DNA from: Hyphomicrobiales bacterium
GTDB lineage: Bacteria > Pseudomonadota > Alphaproteobacteria > Rhizobiales > Beijerinckiaceae
Assembly (NCBI GenBank): GCA_028290125.1
Contig: JAQGKM010000197.1
Coordinates: forward strand, 1 to 11,972
Length of the DNA: 11,972 nt
Direction of reading: 5' to 3'
Below are positions 1-7,800 of the stretch, piece by piece (within the stretch, counting starts at the first letter, position 1; each line of letters opens with the position of its first letter). A program made the translations under genes and the position numbers. The notes under the pieces are model-generated. The model saw only the letters and a list, made by a program, of their open reading frames with translations, did no database searches and was not told the DNA's origin.

Positions 1-28
1 GCGCTAAGCCGCTCGGGCTTCTCGCATT

Positions 29-1126
29 TCAGGCTTTCACTTCCACCATACGACGAGCATGCACGGCGGCCATGCCGAGCACCACCATCGCAAATCCCTG
101 GTGCGTCAGCGCGGCATGCAGCGGCACGACATAGACAAGCGTCACGATGCCGATGACCGCCTGGCACGCCACCAGCCCGGCGACGACGATCGCGCGCTTG
201 GCGGCCGACGTGCCCGCCGCGTTGCGCAGGGCGTCAACCGCATGCCACACCGCCAGCGCGAACAGGGCGTAGGCCGTCATGCGGTGGTTGAACTGCACCG
301 TCGTGACATTGTCGACGAGGTTCGCCCAGAACGGCGACAGGCGGCCGAGGTTTTCGAGCGGCGGGATGAAGTGGCCGTCCATCAGCGGCCAGGTATTGTA
401 GGTGTAGCCGGCGCGCAGGCCCGCCACCAAACCGCCGAGTCCGATCTGCGCCAGCGTCAGGACGACCAGCCCGATCGCCGTCGCCTTCAGCCGTCCGCCT
501 GCACGCATGGCCTCCGCCGCCTTCGACTTCAGGCCGACGGCGAGCCAGATCAGGAACGTCAGGGTGATGGAGGCCAGCAACAGATGGATCGCCAGCCGCT
601 CCTGCGCGACTTCGATCCGGTTGGTCAGGCCCGACTTCACCATCCACCAGCCGACCGCGCCCTGCAGGCCGCCAAGCGCCAGCAGGCCGACGAGCTTCGG
701 CTTCAGCGACGATGGCAGCATGCCGCGAATCCAGAAGACGGCGAGCGGCAGCGCGAAGGCCAGGCCGATGATGCGGCCCAGAATCCGGTGGCCCCATTCC
801 CAGAAGAAGATGGTCTGGAACTGCCCAAGCGTCATGGTCGGGAACAGCTCGGAATATTGCGGGATCTGCTTGTACTTCTCGAACTCGGCGAGCCAGGCCG
901 CTTCCGTGAGCGGTGGCAGGATGCCGGTGATGACCTTCCACTCGGTGATCGACAGGCCGGATTCGGTCAGGCGCGTGGCGCCGCCGACGACCACCATCAG
1001 AAAGACGAGCGTCGCGACGCTCCACAGCCACAGCCGGACCGGGCGAAGACGGTCGGCGCCCTGCCCTGCGGTTTCGCTCACCCGCGCCGCTCCGCGAACC
1101 GCGCCCACATCGCCGATGCTCGTCAT
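29..1126 (-). CDS. ctaA: Heme A synthase, COX15/CtaA family
   Basis: Converts heme O to heme A for aa3-type cytochrome c oxidase in the cytoplasmic membrane. With the start at 1126 the protein has 365 residues and about eight hydrophobic helices. The family signatures are clear: GGATRLTESGLSI near residues 48-60, EWGHR with H113, QERLAIH with H181, NTWPLMDG near 244-251, QFNHR with H281, and THQ with H342. These four histidines correspond to the known heme-ligand positions of the two four-helix halves. The frame stays open to 1291, but the extra 55 residues are not family-like and would run antisense into the DUF2842 gene. The ATG at 1126 has an AAGGA-like site about 10 bases upstream and gives a normal alphaproteobacterial length. 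No other cytochrome oxidase gene is visible, although cox genes could lie beyond the left edge. The family call is very secure; the exact start is likely. Confidence 0.96.
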   Translation of the reverse strand: MTSIGDVGAVRGAARVSETAGQGADRLRPVRLWLWSVATLVFLMVVVGGATRLTESGLSITEWKVITGILPPLTEAAWLAEFEKYKQIPQYSELFPTMTLGQFQTIFFWEWGHRILGRIIGLAFALPLAVFWIRGMLPSSLKPKLVGLLALGGLQGAVGWWMVKSGLTNRIEVAQERLAIHLLLASITLTFLIWLAVGLKSKAAEAMRAGGRLKATAIGLVVLTLAQIGLGGLVAGLRAGYTYNTWPLMDGHFIPPLENLGRLSPFWANLVDNVTTVQFNHRMTAYALFALAVWHAVDALRNAAGTSAAKRAIVVAGLVACQAVIGIVTLVYVVPLHAALTHQGFAMVVLGMAAVHARRMVEVKA

Positions 1127-1244
1127 GCGATCACTCGTCCTTGTCAGGCCGGCGGATTGATCTTGGCCGGCGCGCGAGACATAAGCGAGGCGCGCGGCGG
1201 CGTAAACGCTTCCGCCTGTCGCACCTCCCGAGGCCTGGATCACA
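1127..1244. promoter_or_regulatory. Divergent intergenic region between ctaA and the DUF2842 gene
   Basis: This 118 bp stretch must hold the 5' signals of both divergent genes. It contains two copies of GCCGGC (1148-1153 and 1166-1171) and a GC-rich segment, but no convincing sigma70 hexamer pair or operator. A GAGG at 1230-1233 is a plausible ribosome site for the rightward gene. The assignment as a promoter region rests on gene orientation alone. Confidence 0.45.
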
Positions 1245-1457
1245 ATGACACGACGCAACCGCAAGCTGATCGGCGCCTTCACGGTCATCATCTATGTGGT
1301 GGTCTATGCGCTGCTCGCCATGGCGCTGGCGCAATCGCGGCCGGTGCAGGAAACGACCGGCCTGCTGCAAGGGCTCGTCTATGCCGTGCTCGGCCTGTTC
1401 TGGATCGTGCCGCTGATGCCGCTGATCAGCTGGATGGAAAAGCCCGACAAGGCGTAA
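1245..1457 (+). CDS. DUF2842 family small membrane protein
   Basis: A 70-residue protein of unknown function. It starts with a basic MTRRNRKLIG stretch, followed by a first membrane helix (about residues 9-29), a short loop, and a second helix (about 43-61). It ends in PLISWMEKPDKA. The basic start, two helices and the PLMPLISWME ending match the DUF2842 family, which is found in alphaproteobacteria. A GAGG lies 11 bases before the ATG. It faces away from ctaA; from memory this pairing recurs in Hyphomicrobiales, which hints at a role near respiratory-chain or heme biogenesis, but nothing in the sequence proves that. The family call is fairly sure and the function is unknown. Confidence 0.85.
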   Translation: MTRRNRKLIGAFTVIIYVVVYALLAMALAQSRPVQETTGLLQGLVYAVLGLFWIVPLMPLISWMEKPDKA

Positions 1458-1461
1458 GCCG

Positions 1462-2277
1462 TCAGGCCGCCTCGCGCGACTCGGCGCGGGTGAGGCCGAT
1501 GCGCGCTGCGATTACCTCTCCGGCGCCCTCGTCCTTCAGGGCGTCACGCAACGCGATCATGTCGGGGCTGCCGGTCTGTCCCGGGCAGCCGATCAGCACG
1601 TGGTCGGCGCGCGGCCCGAGCGTCAGGGCCAGGCGGCGCAAGGCGTCGCTGCTCTCGTCCGTCACCGACAGGACGACGAAATCATAGGTGTCGGCGAGCG
1701 CGTCGAGCACGACGTTCAGTCCGCCGCCCGTCACCGCTCGGGCGTGACCCGACGGGAGAATGTGCAGGCGCGACCCGGATTCGCGGTGGATCGCCTCCGA
1801 GAAGGACGCCGAACCGTCGATCAGTTCGGACAAGCCCGGGCGCGAGCCGCCGCCGGCGCCGAAGATGACCAGAATGGTGCGGCCCTCATGCGCCAGCGAG
1901 CGGGCGAACTGCGAGGCGAAGGCCGCGCAATCGAGACCCGCAAGCGGGGCTTCCACGGAGGACGGATGCGTGATGAGCACGCGCCGCGCACGGTCGGTCC
2001 GTCCGGCGGCTGCGATATGGGCGGCAAGGCGCTCGATCTCGTCACCCTGGGCAATGTCCGGCATGCCGTTGCCACGGGGCGCCGATGCGGCGTCGGCAAT
2101 GCCGGGCGTCGCGGCCTGAGGATGCGAATCCGGCAAGGGGGCCGGGTGATACCCGCCGGTCTCGAGAGCGGAAAAAAGCCGGCTCAATCCCAGAAGGGCC
2201 GCCGCCCCCGAGAGGAATCCGGCCGCCGGGCGCCCATGGCCCACGTCACGACGATCTATTCCCTCGACTCGGCTCAT
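1462..2277 (-). CDS. Degenerate Wzc/CpsD-like (BY-kinase, ParA-fold) protein without Walker motifs
   Basis: A 271-residue protein whose C-terminal 175 residues follow the order of the cytoplasmic kinase domain of exopolysaccharide tyrosine kinases. It has RRVLITHPSS where the strand and P-loop belong (99-107), FARSLAHEGRTILVI (124-138), SRPGLSELIDGSASFSEAI (145-163), LHILPSG (171-177), LADTYDFVVLSV (194-205) and a late ADHVLIGC strand. The expected GEGKS/T P-loop is replaced by residues 105-114 with no lysine at the catalytic place. The LIDADLRRP motif (Walker A') reads VIFGAGGGSRP, and the aspartate of the VVLDSPP motif is a serine. ATP binding is therefore unlikely. A hydrophobic stretch at 18-35 may be a membrane anchor, followed by a Pro/Ala-rich linker. 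There is no tyrosine cluster at the C-terminus. TGAGG lies 7 bases before the start. It ends 5 bases from the convergent DUF2842 gene. No polysaccharide genes are nearby. The fold is inferred from motif order only. Confidence 0.6.
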   Translation of the reverse strand: MSRVEGIDRRDVGHGRPAAGFLSGAAALLGLSRLFSALETGGYHPAPLPDSHPQAATPGIADAASAPRGNGMPDIAQGDEIERLAAHIAAAGRTDRARRVLITHPSSVEAPLAGLDCAAFASQFARSLAHEGRTILVIFGAGGGSRPGLSELIDGSASFSEAIHRESGSRLHILPSGHARAVTGGGLNVVLDALADTYDFVVLSVTDESSDALRRLALTLGPRADHVLIGCPGQTGSPDMIALRDALKDEGAGEVIAARIGLTRAESREAA

Positions 2278-2435
2278 CGATCAACCTCAGACTCAACCGA
2301 GGAGAAGTAGAACCTAGTATGGTTTAGAGCAGGTTAATCGCCCCTTGCGTGTGGCCTTTCAATCGCGGCTTGCACCCTGCCCGGCCCGTGCCGCATAAGC
2401 GCCCCCTCGCCCTTCTTAACCGGACGTCGTCACGC
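2278..2435. promoter_or_regulatory. Divergent intergenic region upstream of the kinase-like and DUF423 genes
   Basis: A 158 bp stretch between two divergent genes, somewhat richer in A/T than its surroundings around 2300-2340. It must carry promoters for both sides, but I see no hexamer pair or operator I would defend. TTCTTAACC at 2413-2421 includes a TTAACC word resembling a CtrA half-site. One short word is not enough to claim regulation. Confidence 0.4.
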
Positions 2436-2792
2436 ATGACTGTACACATCAGGATCATGGGCCTCCTGGCCGGCCTCCTCGGCGCAGCTGGCGTCGGCGC
2501 CGCCGCGCTGGCCTCGCATGGCGGTTACGGCGAGACGCTTCGGACCGCGTCAGAATTTGCGCTGATACATGCCGTTCTTGTGATCGCCCTTTTGCGCGCG
2601 CCCGGCCGCCTTGCGGAGATCGCCGCAGGCCTCATTCTGCTCGGCGCGCTGCTGTTTTGCGGAGATCTCGCGATGCGCGCCCTCGCCGGACGTGCTTTGC
2701 TGCCGATGGCCGCGCCGACCGGGGGATTTGTGCTGATGGCGGGCTGGCTGGCCGCCGGAATCGCGAAGTGTCTGAACGTAAACCCTAAGTGA
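2436..2792 (+). CDS. DUF423 (YgdD-type) small membrane protein
   Basis: A 118-residue protein with about four membrane helices: roughly residues 6-25, 41-54, 59-78 and 90-110. The N-terminal glycine/alanine-rich helix ending in ASHG, the TASEFALIHAVLVIAL stretch, LFCGDLAMRAL and the PMAAPTGGFVLMAGWLAAG ending are the hallmarks of DUF423 proteins. These are small inner-membrane proteins of unknown role in many bacteria. The frame is open from 2349, but the first 29 residues are Pro/Arg-rich and not family-like, so the ATG at 2436 is preferred; an ATG at 2457 is also possible. The ribosome site is weak. It is divergent from the kinase-like gene and transcribed toward the receiver gene 147 bases further on, probably as a separate unit. 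Confidence 0.85.
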   Translation: MTVHIRIMGLLAGLLGAAGVGAAALASHGGYGETLRTASEFALIHAVLVIALLRAPGRLAEIAAGLILLGALLFCGDLAMRALAGRALLPMAAPTGGFVLMAGWLAAGIAKCLNVNPK

Positions 2793-2802
2793 CTGTGAAG
2801 CT

Positions 2803-2822
2803 TGCAATGCACTCTCATTGCA
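2803..2822. other. Inverted repeat TGCAATG-N6-CATTGCA after the DUF423 gene
   Basis: Perfect 7-bp arms with a 6-base loop, beginning 11 bases after the DUF423 stop codon. No run of T follows, so it is not a standard intrinsic terminator. It could stabilise the mRNA end, be a weak attenuator, or serve as an operator for the receiver gene that starts at 2940. Confidence 0.4.
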
Positions 2823-2939
2823 CACATTCTGCGCCCAGATTGACGTGCCTTGAAAGCATGTGTTTGTCAGGATTGGGCGCTCACCCGGCTCTTGTTGCAA
2901 ACTCCTGCTCTTGTTGATGGAATCGGCGGAGACGAATTG

Positions 2940-3329
2940 ATGGACGATGCCGAACGCAATGCCGCCCTCGCCGGGCGCCGCGTGCTGGTCGTTGAGGACG
3001 AGCCTTTCATCGCAATGACCCTCGAGGACATGCTGACGGATTTCGGCTGCGTCGTGACAGGGTCGGTGTCGCAGATCAGTGATGCTCTGGCCGCGATCGC
3101 GCGGGGCGACATGGACGCCGCTGTGCTCGACGTCAATCTCGGTGCGCAGAAGATCGACCCTGTGGCGGACGAGCTCGCGCGTCGCGGTTTCCCCTTCGTG
3201 TTCACGACCGGTTATGGCCGCACCGGCGTCCCCGCGCCGCACAACAAGCGCGGCGTCGTCCAGAAGCCGTTCCGTGCCGAAGAACTCGCCTCGGCGCTGG
3301 CGCTGGAACTCGTGCGCGTCCCCGGCTGA
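2940..3329 (+). CDS. Stand-alone response-regulator receiver protein
   Basis: A single CheY-like receiver domain of 129 residues with no output domain, so it should act by protein-protein contact or as a phosphorelay intermediate in the cytoplasm. The phosphorylation pocket is complete: E19-D20 in the VVEDEP motif, D64 as the acceptor in AAVLDVNLG, T90 in FVFTTGYG and K109 in VVQKPF. The PFIAMTLEDML segment and the TGYG turn resemble the receivers that alphaproteobacteria pair with HWE/HisKA_2 kinases. The frame extends back to 2850, but GGAGA at 2928-2932 sits 7 bases before the ATG at 2940, and residue 1 there gives a normal receiver start. No histidine kinase is adjacent, so the partner is unknown. 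The gene lies upstream of the RND operon on the same strand, 341 bases away, which leaves room for an independent promoter there. Confidence 0.92.
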   Translation: MDDAERNAALAGRRVLVVEDEPFIAMTLEDMLTDFGCVVTGSVSQISDALAAIARGDMDAAVLDVNLGAQKIDPVADELARRGFPFVFTTGYGRTGVPAPHNKRGVVQKPFRAEELASALALELVRVPG

Positions 3330-3493
3330 CCAACCGGCGGTTTTGTCGCAACGGCATATCCTTGCGACTTTGGTATCATCAGCCGTACGACAATGTGACG
3401 GGCGTTCGCAGGCGAATGGCGAACCCCGCGTGGCCGACAGCATTCTATTCCAGAACATGCATCTACCGGGCCCAGATCGGGTCAACATGTGCA

Positions 3494-3519
3494 GCGTTTG
3501 AATGAATTCCTACAAACGC
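3494..3519. promoter_or_regulatory. Candidate operator: GCGTTTG-N12-CAAACGC
   Basis: Perfect 7-bp inverted arms separated by 12 bases, so the arm centres are 19 bases apart, close to two helical turns. That geometry suits a dimeric repressor. It lies 59 bases before the candidate -35 element of the efflux operon. No bound protein can be named from the sequence. Confidence 0.35.
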
Positions 3520-3577
3520 CGCTAATGCTAACCGTTTCAGTTGGAATCCGCCCCCTCGACACGGAACAAGGCTTGCT

Positions 3578-3605
3578 TTGGACTTTGTTTGTGGCGCCAT
3601 ATAGT
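3578..3605 (+). promoter_or_regulatory. Candidate sigma70-type promoter of the RND operon
   Basis: TTGGAC at 3578-3583 and TATAGT at 3600-3605 are separated by 16 bases. Each hexamer matches its consensus at four or five positions. Transcription would start near 3612 and give a leader of about 60 bases before the adaptor ATG at 3671. It is the best hexamer pair I see in this region, but promoters read by eye in GC-rich alphaproteobacteria are uncertain. Confidence 0.4.
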
Positions 3606-3670
3606 GGGATTGGACAATAAAGCCGCGCGCTCCGACTGGTGGGCATGACGAGCTGTGACGGGAGACAGGC

Positions 3671-4885
3671 ATGAAGACCGCTAAGACCGCCAAAGTCCTG
3701 CTCGCCATTGGGGCGGCTGTTGGCGCAGGCGCGTTGCTCTGGCCCCGCACAGCCGATTTCCGGGCCCATATTTTCGAAGCCCGCGCGCAATCGACCGAAG
3801 CTCCCAAATCAGAGGGCGCGCCGCAGGGCCGCGCCGGCGGCGGGCAGAACCGCCCCGCCGTCAACGTGCGCACCTCGACGGCCGAACGCGGCCCGATGCC
3901 CTTCGTCACCGAGGCGGTCGGGACCGTGCAGCCGATCGCCAGCGTCGCGATCCGCTCGCGCATCGACGCGCAGATCGACAATGTGCTCGTGCCCGATGGC
4001 GCGCCCGTGAAGGCCGGGGACGTGCTCGTGCGGCTCGACTCGCGCCAGATCGAGGCGCAGATCAAGCAGGCCGAAGCGCAGCTCGCCAAGGACCGGACGG
4101 TGCTGGAACAGGCCGAGCGCGATGTCGGCCGCTATTCCGAGCTCGTCGCCAAGCAGACCGGCACGCAGGTCAATCTCGACAATGCCCGCACCTCCGCCGC
4201 ATCGGCGCGCGCCGCCATTCTCGGCGACCAGGCGCAGGTCGAAAATCTCAACGTTCAATTGAGCTGGTACACGATCAAGGCGCCGATCTCGGGACGCGTC
4301 AGCGCCTTCTCGCTGAAGGCCGGCAACATCGTGCGCTCCGGCGACTCGACCGCCACCGGCACGCTCACCACCATCGTGCAGACGACCCCGATCTACGTGG
4401 CTTTCTCGGTGCCGCAGCGATTGCTGACGGATGTGCGTGAAGCCGTGTTGCGCCCGGACGCGGAAGTCGTGGTCACGCCGCAAGGCAGCTCGCGCAGCGT
4501 GAAGGGCCGCGTCGCCGTGATCGACAATGCGATCGACCCGGCGACCGGCACCGTCATGGTTCGCGCCACTTTCGAGAACGCGGATGAATTGCTGTGGGCC
4601 GGCCAGCTCTGCCAGGTCCGCGTGACCTTGCGTGTCGATCCTGAAGTCGTCAGCCTGCCGCGCGAAGCCGTGCAGACGGGCCAGAACGGCAACTACGTCT
4701 ATGTGATCGAGGACAGCGTCGCCAAGGTGCGCCCTGTCGAACTCGGACGCTCGCAGGACGGCCGTGACATCGTGACGTCCGGCCTGAAGGGCGGCGAAGT
4801 CGTCGTGACCGACGGGGCGCTCGCCCTCACGAACGGCGCGAAGGTCGATACACGCAGCGCTGAAGCGAAGAAGGGCAATTCGTAA
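3671..4885 (+). CDS. RND efflux periplasmic adaptor (membrane fusion protein)
   Basis: The periplasmic adaptor of a tripartite RND efflux pump, linking the inner-membrane permease to an outer-membrane channel; 404 residues. A basic start and hydrophobic segment (about 6-24) form a signal peptide or anchor; a possible ARA-Q cleavage site lies near residue 39, and there is no lipobox cysteine. A Gly/Pro-rich linker follows. The lipoyl-like domain halves flank residues 85-125 and 197-235, the latter marked by WYTIKAPISGRVS starting at W199. Between them lies an alpha-helical hairpin (about 125-190) rich in Ala, Gln and Glu. A beta-barrel domain with TPIYVAFSVPQ and a membrane-proximal domain with LPREAVQTGQNGNYVYVIED complete the normal HlyD_D23/MdtA-like layout. 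GGGAG lies 6 bases before the ATG. Its stop overlaps the permease start (TAATG), so translation is probably coupled. Substrate not predictable. Confidence 0.94.
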   Translation: MKTAKTAKVLLAIGAAVGAGALLWPRTADFRAHIFEARAQSTEAPKSEGAPQGRAGGGQNRPAVNVRTSTAERGPMPFVTEAVGTVQPIASVAIRSRIDAQIDNVLVPDGAPVKAGDVLVRLDSRQIEAQIKQAEAQLAKDRTVLEQAERDVGRYSELVAKQTGTQVNLDNARTSAASARAAILGDQAQVENLNVQLSWYTIKAPISGRVSAFSLKAGNIVRSGDSTATGTLTTIVQTTPIYVAFSVPQRLLTDVREAVLRPDAEVVVTPQGSSRSVKGRVAVIDNAIDPATGTVMVRATFENADELLWAGQLCQVRVTLRVDPEVVSLPREAVQTGQNGNYVYVIEDSVAKVRPVELGRSQDGRDIVTSGLKGGEVVVTDGALALTNGAKVDTRSAEAKKGNS

Positions 4886-7800
4886 TGTCGCTTCCTGAAC
4901 TCTGCATCCGCCGACCGGTGATGACGACACTTCTGATGGTGTCGTTCATCGTCTTCGGCATTTTCGGATACATGAAGCTTCCGGTCGCGGCCCTGCCGCG
5001 CGTGGACTTCCCGACCATCAACGTCTCCGCCTCCCTGCCGGGCGCCAACCCCGAGACGATGGCCGCCTCCGTGGCCGCGCCGCTGGAGCGCGCCTTCGCC
5101 ACCATTCCCGGCATTTCGCTGATGACGTCGCGCTCGCAGACGGGCCAGACCAACATCACGATGCAGTTCGATCTCGACCGCGACATCGACGGCGCCGCGC
5201 TCGACGTGCAGTCGCAGATTTCCGCGACGCTGCGTCGCCTGCCGCAGGAAATGACGGCGCCGCCGAGCTTCCGAAAGGTGAACCCGGCCGACTCGCCGAT
5301 CCTGTTCCTTGGCCTCGCCTCGCCGACCCTGCCGCTTTCGACCACCAACGATTACGCCGAACAGGTCTTCGCCCAGCAGATCTCGCAGATCCCCGGCGTC
5401 GCGCAGGTCAACATCTTCGGCCAGCAGAAATATGCCGTCCGCATCGAGGCCGATCCCGACGCCGCTGCGGCGCGCGGCCTGACCCTGCAGGACGTCCGCA
5501 ACGCCGTCACCGCCGCCAATTCGTCGACGCCCGTCGGCACTCTGCGCGGCCCCGGCCAGAACATCACGCTGACGGCCTCGGGCCAGATCGAACACGCCGA
5601 AGGCTATCGCGATCTCGTCATCGCCTGGCGCAACGGCGCGCCCGTGCGGCTGGGCGAAGTCTCCAAGGTCTATGACGGCGTCGAGAACGATCAGATCGCG
5701 GCTTGGCAGGGCAAGGATCGCGCGATCCTGCTCGCCGTGTTCCGCCAGTCGGACGCCAACACCGTGCAGGTGGTCGACGCCGTTCGCGAGAAGCTGCCGT
5801 CCTACCAGGCGCAATTGCCGCCGTCCGTGCAGGCCTTCGTGCTCAACGACCGTTCGAAGTCGATCCGTGAATCGGTCGAGGACGTCGAATTCACGCTCGG
5901 CCTGTCGATCGCACTCGTCGTGCTGGTGATCTTCATGTTCCTGAAGACCATCGCGGCCACGATCATCCCGACGCTGGCGTTGCCCGTGTCGCTCGTCGGC
6001 ACCTGCGCGTTCATGTATGTCTTCGGCTATTCGATCGACAACATTTCGCTGCTGGCGATCACGCTGGCGGTGGGCTTCGTCGTCGACGACGCCATCGTCA
6101 TGCTCGAAAACATCGTGCGTCACATTGAAGACGGCATGAAACCGTTCGACGCGGCGCTCAAGGGCTCCAAGGAAATCAGCTTCACGATTTTGTCGATCAC
6201 GCTGTCGCTGGTCGCCGTGTTCATTCCCGTGCTGTTGATGGGCGGCGTGGTGGGTCGCGTGTTCCGCGAATTCGCCGTCGTCATTTCCTGCGCCATTCTC
6301 GTGTCGGGCTTCGTGTCGCTGACGCTGACGCCGATGCTCTGCGCGCGCATCCTGAAACCCATCGACCATCACGCCAAGCCCGGCCTGTTCGCCCGGTCGG
6401 TCGACTACGTGCTCGACGGCATCACCGACGGCTATCGCTGGACGCTCGACATCGTCCTGCGCTTCCGCCTCGTCATGGTCGCCGTCATCCTCGGCACCTT
6501 CGTCGCCAGCGTGATGATGTTCCAGTACATCCCGAAGGGCTTCTTCCCGATCGAGGACACCGGCTACCTCTCGGGTTCGACCGAAGCTGCGCCCGACATC
6601 GGCATCAAGGCGATGATGGACAAGCAGCTCGAGGTCGTTCAGATCCTGATGGACGATCCGGCGATCGAATCCGTGACGAGCAACGTCGGCACCGGCGGCA
6701 CCAACCAGGGCCAGATGTTCGTCGCCCTGAAGCCGAAGAAAGAGCGCGGCGAGATCGGCGCCGTCATCAGCCGGCTGCGCGCCAAGACGAATTCCGTGCC
6801 CGGCATGACGTCCGTGTTCAACCCCGTGCAGAACCTCAACCTGAATGGCGGGCGCTCGTCGCGCGCGTCCTATCAGTACACACTGCAATCGGGCGATCTT
6901 CCCTCGCTCTACGGCAAGTCCCCGGAGATGCTGGAGCGCATGCGCCGCCTGCCGGTGCTGCGCGACGTCACCACCGACCTGCAGATCCGCAATCCGCAGC
7001 TGTCGATCGACATCGATCGCGAAAAGGCCGCCGCGTTCGGGCTGACCACCGACCAGATCAAGCAGGCGCTCTACAACACCTACGGCAGCCGTCAGATCTC
7101 GACGATCTTCACGCAATCCGCCGACTACGCGGTGCTGCTCGAAGCCAAGGGCAATTTCCGCGACGATCCGTCGGCTCTGGGACGCATCTACATCCGTGCG
7201 CAGTCCGGATCGGGCGGCACGGTCGCGGCGGCGCAGCAGCAGTCTGGCGGCCTGTCGGGCGGCGGCTCCAGCACGAGCACGCCGAGCGGCATCTCTTCGG
7301 CGCCCATCGTCCCGCTCGATCAGGTGGCGACGATCCGCCGGTCCGTCGGCCCGCTGACCGTCAACCGCCAGTCGCAGCAGCCCTCCGTGACGCTGTCGTT
7401 CAACACGGCGCCGGGCGTCTCCATCGGCGAGGCCGTCGAGGCGATCCGCGCGGTCGAACGCGAGATCGCGTTGCCCGCCACCATCACGACCAACTTCTCC
7501 GGCACCGCCGCCCTGTTCCAGGATGCGCAGAAGGGCCAGGTCCCGCTGATCCTCGCCGCCGTGCTGACCATCTACATCGTGCTGGGCGTGCTCTACGAGA
7601 GCTACATCCACCCGATCACCATTTTGTCGGGCCTGCCCTCCGCAGGCCTCGGCGCGCTCATCGCGCTCTGGGCCTATGGGATGGACCTGTCGGTCATCGC
7701 GATCATCGGCATCCTGCTGCTGGTCGGCATCGTGAAGAAAAACGCGATCATGATGATCGACTTCGCGATCGAGCGAAGAAACGAGGGACTGGACGCGCTG

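Larger units (their letters stand above)
3330..3670 (+). promoter_or_regulatory. Regulatory region upstream of the RND efflux operon
   Basis: There is no credible gene in these 341 bases, which are less GC-rich than the flanking coding DNA. The segment just after the receiver stop (about 3327-3346) holds a weak imperfect hairpin with a TTTT, a doubtful terminator. Further on are two inverted repeats (3404-3424 and 3494-3519, listed separately) and a sigma70-like hexamer pair at 3578-3605. GGGAG at 3660-3664 is a good ribosome site 6 bases before the adaptor ATG. No regulator gene of the TetR, MarR or LysR type flanks the operon, so control would come from elsewhere. Confidence 0.6.

Noticed and set aside
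1..28. AAGCC-N5-GGCTT inverted repeat at 6-20, downstream of ctaA, as a terminator
   Set aside because: The stem is only 5 bp, no T tract follows on the minus strand, and the sequence is too close to the edge to judge.
1127..1291. N-terminal extension of ctaA to an ATG at 1291
   Set aside because: The extra 55 residues show no family similarity and would overlap the divergent DUF2842 start. The ATG at 1126 has a ribosome site and gives the usual length.
59..1687. 542-codon open frame on the plus strand, opposite ctaA
   Set aside because: It is antisense to heme A synthase and also crosses the DUF2842 gene and the end of the kinase-like gene in wrong frames. Its composition is Arg/His/Gln/Asp-rich and not protein-like.
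2413..2421. TTCTTAACC, shared with 9558-9566, as a possible CtrA half-site
   Set aside because: A 6-base TTAACC match is too short, the full TTAA-N7-TTAA site is absent, and neither gene is a known cell-cycle target.
2349..2435. Upstream start for the DUF423 gene
   Set aside because: The added 29 residues are Pro/Arg/His-rich and precede the conserved first helix, so the ATG at 2436 fits the family better.
3327..3346. Possible intrinsic terminator after the receiver gene
   Set aside because: The stem is about four contiguous pairs with mismatches, and the TTTT lies inside the putative stem, so termination would be weak at best.
3463..4089. 208-codon open frame on the minus strand across the efflux control region
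   Set aside because: Most of it is antisense to the adaptor gene, the translation is Ser/Ala/Arg-rich without a domain, and it would cover the promoter region.
4699..7611. Very long open frame of 970 codons on the minus strand, opposite the RND permease and the end of the adaptor
   Set aside because: It lies antisense to two genes with unmistakable family motifs. Its translation is dominated by Arg, His, Asp and Gly, as expected when strongly biased GC-rich codons are read on the other strand, and it has no recognisable domain.
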